Of a stretch of 64,000 nt of DNA, positions 60,901 to 64,000 are shown piece after piece. The notes under the pieces are model-generated. The model made no database searches. It saw only the letters and a list, made by a program, of their open reading frames with translations, and was not told the origin of the DNA. The first letter of the stretch is position 1. The number at the start of each line of letters is the position of its first letter. A program made the position numbers and the translations under genes. Origin of the DNA: Phymatolithon calcareum (taxonomy: Eukaryota > Rhodophyta > Florideophyceae > Hapalidiales); the NCBI GenBank assembly GCA_977006965.1, contig OZ345366.1:434001-498000 (forward strand). Direction: 5' to 3'.

Positions 60901-63128
60901 ACCGTGCACGACATGTAATGCTCCACTTCCTTTGCTTCGTGACTTATGCGGTTTCGAATGGACATTTGAAGCTGATGCGGATCGGAAAATGCTTGGGATG
61001 ACATAATAGTGTCTGGTAATGTGGGGAATTCATAGCCTCTCCGCCTTGCCTCCTCTTCCCCGATAAGGGTACCGGAACGCATAGATCCTGATGGGTTATA
61101 GGTCTCAGACCCATTTTCCTGACGGTTGTCACTTCCGGATGCTATTGGTGACCAGATCCCACTTCCAACACCGGGAGTATAAACTGGGTCTGGCGGGGCC
61201 GCCAAATTCAAGACTGGGGTTTGGTAAAGTGCGGTACAAGTGTCAATGCTCTTGAAGACCGCGCTTGCATGAAGCCTGTCAAATGCGTCTGCATCCATTC
61301 TTCGAGCTTGACTTGTTGGAACACCACTATTGTCAGTGACAAACTTCAGATACTTCCTTGATCGGGCCTTAAAGTTTCGACGACCACGCATTCCTGCTGC
61401 TTGCCAGTCCACTTCAGGAACAGCCCGGTTCGACCATCTAGGCGGTCTATCCTTGTTGGTATCCAATGGCACAGGCCATGAGATGTATACTTCTCCGAGA
61501 ATGCCAGCAAGTTCATCAGGGTACTCTTGGCAAGGGTCATACACGGCAAAGTTCTGCACATGACGATATGTTTGTCCCATCTCCACACGCAACGAAATGC
61601 GCTGCGAATGGGTAAGTGGAAGCCATGTGGATCGGTTGGCACCCCGAATTTTGTGCCGCGACCGCCTGCTTCCAAAAATCATTTTTGAAGACGTCATACG
61701 ACGAGGAGCGGACACAATGCGATTAACATCCTCGTCGCTGGCACCAGAAACAGCGGACGATCGCTCACGCAGAGACTCGGCCTTTTCATATGCGTAAAAG
61801 ATAGCCAGCATGTGTGCAAGGTCGTAGCATTGCGCGTTGAGCTGGGTAAGAACTGCGGTCGGAATGCCGGTAGCCTCCTCCACCCATGCGATGTACTGAC
61901 GCATCTTTTTAGTCCACGCCTCCTCATTCTGAGGGGTGAAACGCTCGCGTTCCGCAAGCGGCATTGCAAGTCTTGCCCAACGCGGTGCACGGCACCAATG
62001 CAGACTTGGGGGTATCGGATTTGTAATCGCGATCTCCGCAAACAGGGCCGCGATCTCAGCGGGGGGCATGGGATCTGCTGCGCCGGAATGGCGTTGCAGA
62101 AACTGACGCGCGTTGCGAATCCACTTCCGTAGATTAATCCTTTCGCGCATGTCCAGCGGACGCCAGTCATCTCCCGTGCATTGCAAAAAGGCCCAGCCGG
62201 GAGTCTCGGTCGTCTCGTAGGGTGGATTTTCGCGAAAGCGAGCTGTTGCTGGATCGTTGCTATGCACATCGCTGCCGCTGTCCGTACTGGAGTATCCACC
62301 ACCGCCGGGAGCACTAAGCGTCTGTAGAAGCGCGGAGCTGGCCGCGCTGAGCAAGTACACAGAACGGCGGACATGAAGTTTGTAGAAACGAAAGCGGGAG
62401 ATGCCCGTTGTAAGTTGCGCAAACGTGCATAGCTCTTTGAGGCAGACCGTGTCAAGCGCCGGCGATACTGGGCAGTTTGTAGGAATTGCGTAAGAACCGC
62501 ATTGCGCTGCGGGACCCCAGCCATAGCCAGAGTCCTCGGAAGTGTAAGTCGCCTCGCGACGTTGACGACGACAATTGTGACAGGTGCAGAGCACGCCGGG
62601 CAATCGAGGTGCCGGGGAATCTGAGGTCGCGTATAATGCCGGAAGCCCTTGACGTGGTACCGGGGCACGCGGAAGAGGAAATTGGGTCTCTGCGGAAAGC
62701 GTTGCCGGAGATCGCAGCGAGTAGGGGCGTCGACGAGGACGAGGGGAAGTTGGTTGGGGTTCATAGCTCACAGCAGGCAGCGGTAGGGAGACGGAAACCG
62801 GTTCGGTTAGTTGCGTAGGCGGGGTGTTCATTGCGCCGTCAGTGTCCGAGCGGGCGGCAGCGCGGATCGCGGAGGAGTCAAGCGAGTGACGACGACGAAA
62901 GGAGGACGCCTCCGCTTGGTCCGCATTTTCGGACGATTGCATTGCGGCGGCGTTGTGAGATGGAGGTGAGGTGAGGCGGATGCGGTGAAGCTGTGGCTGG
63001 GAGAACGAGTGCTCTCCGTTAGTATTTGAGTTAAGAAATAGCCACGTGCGTGAGAGGGGGACGTGTAAGAGCGTCTTGGTGTGCGGATGAATTAGGAGAA
63101 GAGGTGTCGTAGGCACGTACAGCGGCAT
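57966..63128 (-). CDS. Novel family member D: giant multi-unit protein (up to 1,720 aa)
   Basis: No known family recognised. The first ATG is at 63128; an in-frame ATG at 62942 (MQSSENADQ) gives 1,658 aa and better context. Four diverged units of 100-140 residues occupy about 320-455, 505-650, 840-955 and 960-1085. Each has a WxxL-type helix, a PPRW or APRW spacer, and a second helix such as RQYIAWVEEATGIPTAVL, RKYLKFVTDNSGVP or RQYLMEVSYLTDVPVPAL. Cysteine pairs (CTCHNC at about 180, CAACSG at about 865) hint at metal sites. Residues 1090-1230 are Pro/Gln-rich and 1230-1460 strongly acidic. A last motif (LIREAK...LNKMTARDFRAMSTLDLASLVNRAI) lies near 1490-1550. It is intronless and probably an intracellular scaffold. 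Confidence 0.75.
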   Translation of the reverse strand: MPLYVPTTPLLLIHPHTKTLLHVPLSRTWLFLNSNTNGEHSFSQPQLHRIRLTSPPSHNAAAMQSSENADQAEASSFRRRHSLDSSAIRAAARSDTDGAMNTPPTQLTEPVSVSLPLPAVSYEPQPTSPRPRRRPYSLRSPATLSAETQFPLPRAPVPRQGLPALYATSDSPAPRLPGVLCTCHNCRRQRREATYTSEDSGYGWGPAAQCGSYAIPTNCPVSPALDTVCLKELCTFAQLTTGISRFRFYKLHVRRSVYLLSAASSALLQTLSAPGGGGYSSTDSGSDVHSNDPATARFRENPPYETTETPGWAFLQCTGDDWRPLDMRERINLRKWIRNARQFLQRHSGAADPMPPAEIAALFAEIAITNPIPPSLHWCRAPRWARLAMPLAERERFTPQNEEAWTKKMRQYIAWVEEATGIPTAVLTQLNAQCYDLAHMLAIFYAYEKAESLRERSSAVSGASDEDVNRIVSAPRRMTSSKMIFGSRRSRHKIRGANRSTWLPLTHSQRISLRVEMGQTYRHVQNFAVYDPCQEYPDELAGILGEVYISWPVPLDTNKDRPPRWSNRAVPEVDWQAAGMRGRRNFKARSRKYLKFVTDNSGVPTSQARRMDADAFDRLHASAVFKSIDTCTALYQTPVLNLAAPPDPVYTPGVGSGIWSPIASGSDNRQENGSETYNPSGSMRSGTLIGEEEARRRGYEFPTLPDTIMSSQAFSDPHQLQMSIRNRISHEAKEVEHYMSCTVKAVQSINRSLKDAGVLKSSRNSNVASGSEDPDHIFQDAEDDRATVTELPEGYTEEASTEAQGAEPLRTEEPGRKSTFVVESRTQRGGAADEEMRKWLQRELSLDPQYSWDCAACSGTGSNPKRKTAPRWRHEVLGPAYDAMTLEERKEWKELGRQYLMEVSYLTDVPVPALRNVEAALFEKFHIQALRNFIKRQKDYPQSFSPPNPTRAALEQPMPFTRKFLASQLSVSLQRIQNATEDDLAGLLSVLIFGGDAPFTFDRSKYPPWDIRLVPEERLVAMSDAQRRARQLHFRGETLAICKKFSLPFDVVRELDAATYAFAASAAAGRTNGNNQSHMHSAPQAPPVIYMQQGSGTIPVHMSPNVLQQPMPHIVTAPPPQAQGGQFHPSPGEQLPVQYVPVQSSPTVRFVPSPAPASSPACLPPLDSLCDIGPQATHGTSNTGPPTSGPSTGGLPPPYPQVVRIPVAKGTTQRSDAESSSPETGPVPFWFRQDESAPVEGNASRSKKKVTLPPLGETEAQASTEVFPGAAAETGDENVGEGTSLATEHLAQDSSEEDEWPVGAGAVPPPTLHDEEDSSEDSSEDDNKDGREDGVQFQSPDILPLVNEGDTEGSSSLGDEGNVEDRDTTNFQSPVMTQVESEGTVGAEEDEGAEGDTTAVPLIASENECAPDEDAADDEENDDIEFQNPIIAPMIEVRRAGTASEAMYRQSLIDHALRLIREAKPERDGCASVKELNKMTARDFRAMSTLDLASLVNRAIRSILEKAGVQETADLPSLDELVLENNGVSSMYTVSENKAPCFTVETGQDICHEDELVVEPSDQEDKEVLNSEMFQDVTLEGKLPESANNEHEDCITCSAEQQKLEPDNMATECEDVRHGEGITVCNQVGKLTPDDMSPASPAGEEDERASVGTQGGSNVRIYEGMVPRVISPASAETEEYLVAGAANGGASVMVRKIALDDDEEERRSHFFDRDWEREMH

Positions 63129-63715
63129 TCACACAGAAGGTGGGTATTGGCGATGTCAGGTGCGGCAGTTGGTGCAGTGCAATTTCCCGCGAAACTCGAG
63201 TGCAGATTGCTGGCGGCGGCTGGACGAGCGTTGGAATAGTGTGGAACGTCAGTGGGCAGGTTATGGGCGGCTGATCCGCGGGCGAAGTGTTACATAATTC
63301 GTGTGTAAATGCATATCATATTCCTTCCACCTGCAGAAGCTCAATACTCGCCTATGCATAGGCCATACATGGCCCTTCGTATGTCATAGCACCGAAATAG
63401 AATTTTCTGTTTTTGATTACTTATTTGATACTCGCGAGCGTGCGGATCATATGGATGTAAGAGGAGGCATAACTGACAATGTCATACGTGAAATTCCAAC
63501 AATTCAAGTGTCAAAAATATTTTGGACAACTGCAGCATGCGGCGGAATGCGCTGAATTCTAACGGATGATCATCATCCCAGAAAATAAACATCAAGAGAT
63601 CGGGGCACATCAAATGTCTTACATTTACATATTGATATTTTGATAGACATCAACTTATGTTCACGCTCCGACCGTACTAAATTAGTTAAAGTTAACTTTC
63701 AACCAGAAATACAGG

Positions 63716-63757
63716 ATCTTGACTCTTCGTTCCTTCTAAGGAACGAAAAGTCAAGAT
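63716..63757. repeat. Palindrome, 20-bp arms, one mismatch, 2-nt loop
   Basis: 63716-63735 pairs with 63738-63757. Confidence 0.9.
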
Positions 63758-63890
63758 TAAAAATCTAAAAAACGCAAAACTCATTTGCGTGTCGCCTCCC
63801 TTAAGAGGCTTGTAAAGAACAGAAAATAAATCATTTCGGTGTCCATCTGAAAAATCCAATCAAACTCCAGGAAAAACGAGTATGACAGAA

Positions 63891-63923
63891 AACTTTATCC
63901 CTGATATTATCAGGGATAAAGTT
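63891..63923. repeat. Palindrome, 16-bp perfect arms, 1-nt spacer
   Basis: AACTTTATCCCTGATA at 63891-63906 pairs exactly with 63908-63923. Pairing continues outwards with a bulge. Confidence 0.9.
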
Positions 63924-64000
63924 TCTGTTATCTGATATTCTGAGATACGGTATGGGAGCTTATGATACAATCGTCGTGATGTATCGTGCAAAAATCAACA

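Larger units (their letters stand above)
63129..64000. other. Right-end intergenic region
   Basis: No gene seen in about 870 bases. It presumably holds the promoter of the 1,720-aa gene and contains two hairpins (63716 and 63891). Confidence 0.55.

Noticed and set aside
61694-62764. 356-codon alternative frame inside the 1,720-aa gene
   Set aside because: It overlaps the main frame in another phase and is Arg/Cys-rich, as expected from out-of-frame translation. The main frame carries the conserved units.

Overview
The window is nuclear DNA from a eukaryote with few, short introns. Four protein genes can be rebuilt across GT...AG introns of 90-112 bp, two of them with CTAAC-type branch sites. 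The rest of the recognisable genes are single open frames. Housekeeping genes sit in small dense islands, often head to head, separated by long gene-poor stretches of decayed transposons, palindromes and microsatellites. A plastid-lineage organism is suggested by a protein of cyanobacterial type with an N-terminal extension resembling a transit peptide, and by a queuine transferase of bacterial type. My best guess is a florideophyte red alga (Chondrus-like). That is inference from gene style, not from a species-specific match. No rRNA, tRNA or CRISPR was recognised.

Layout. 0-5 kb: COG5 (Golgi tethering complex) converges on an orphan nuclear-looking protein. 5-14 kb: gene-poor, with palindromes, tandem repeats and one possible small TATA-driven gene. 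14-22 kb: a spliced SLOG/DprA-like gene head to head with UTP10/HEATR1 (ribosome biogenesis). 23-28 kb: mitochondrial ferredoxin plus a novel gene, then a tandem duplicate of that block in which ferredoxin has decayed but the novel gene has survived, followed by a 371-bp MITE. 28.9-29.3 kb: a small orphan. 31.6-37 kb: tgt and SWC5/BCNT head to head, then RAD21 cohesin on the opposite strand. 37-54.9 kb: gene-poor, with decayed LINE pieces and two tiny TATA-driven basic proteins facing each other. 54.9-63.1 kb: DPH4 (diphthamide J-protein), then two more members of the novel family (509 and 1,720 aa).

Most unusual content. (1) Four minus-strand genes (24.3, 26.6, 55.8 and 58.0 kb) share a repeated two-helix motif of about 32 residues that I do not recognise, embedded in His/Pro/Gln-rich or acidic disordered sequence. 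This looks like a locally amplified, undescribed family. (2) Intergenic DNA carries at least sixteen near-perfect palindromes with arms of 8-28 bp and loops usually under 20 nt; I noticed none in the genes. (3) The tandem duplication shows one copy of an essential Fe-S protein gene dying while its passenger survives.
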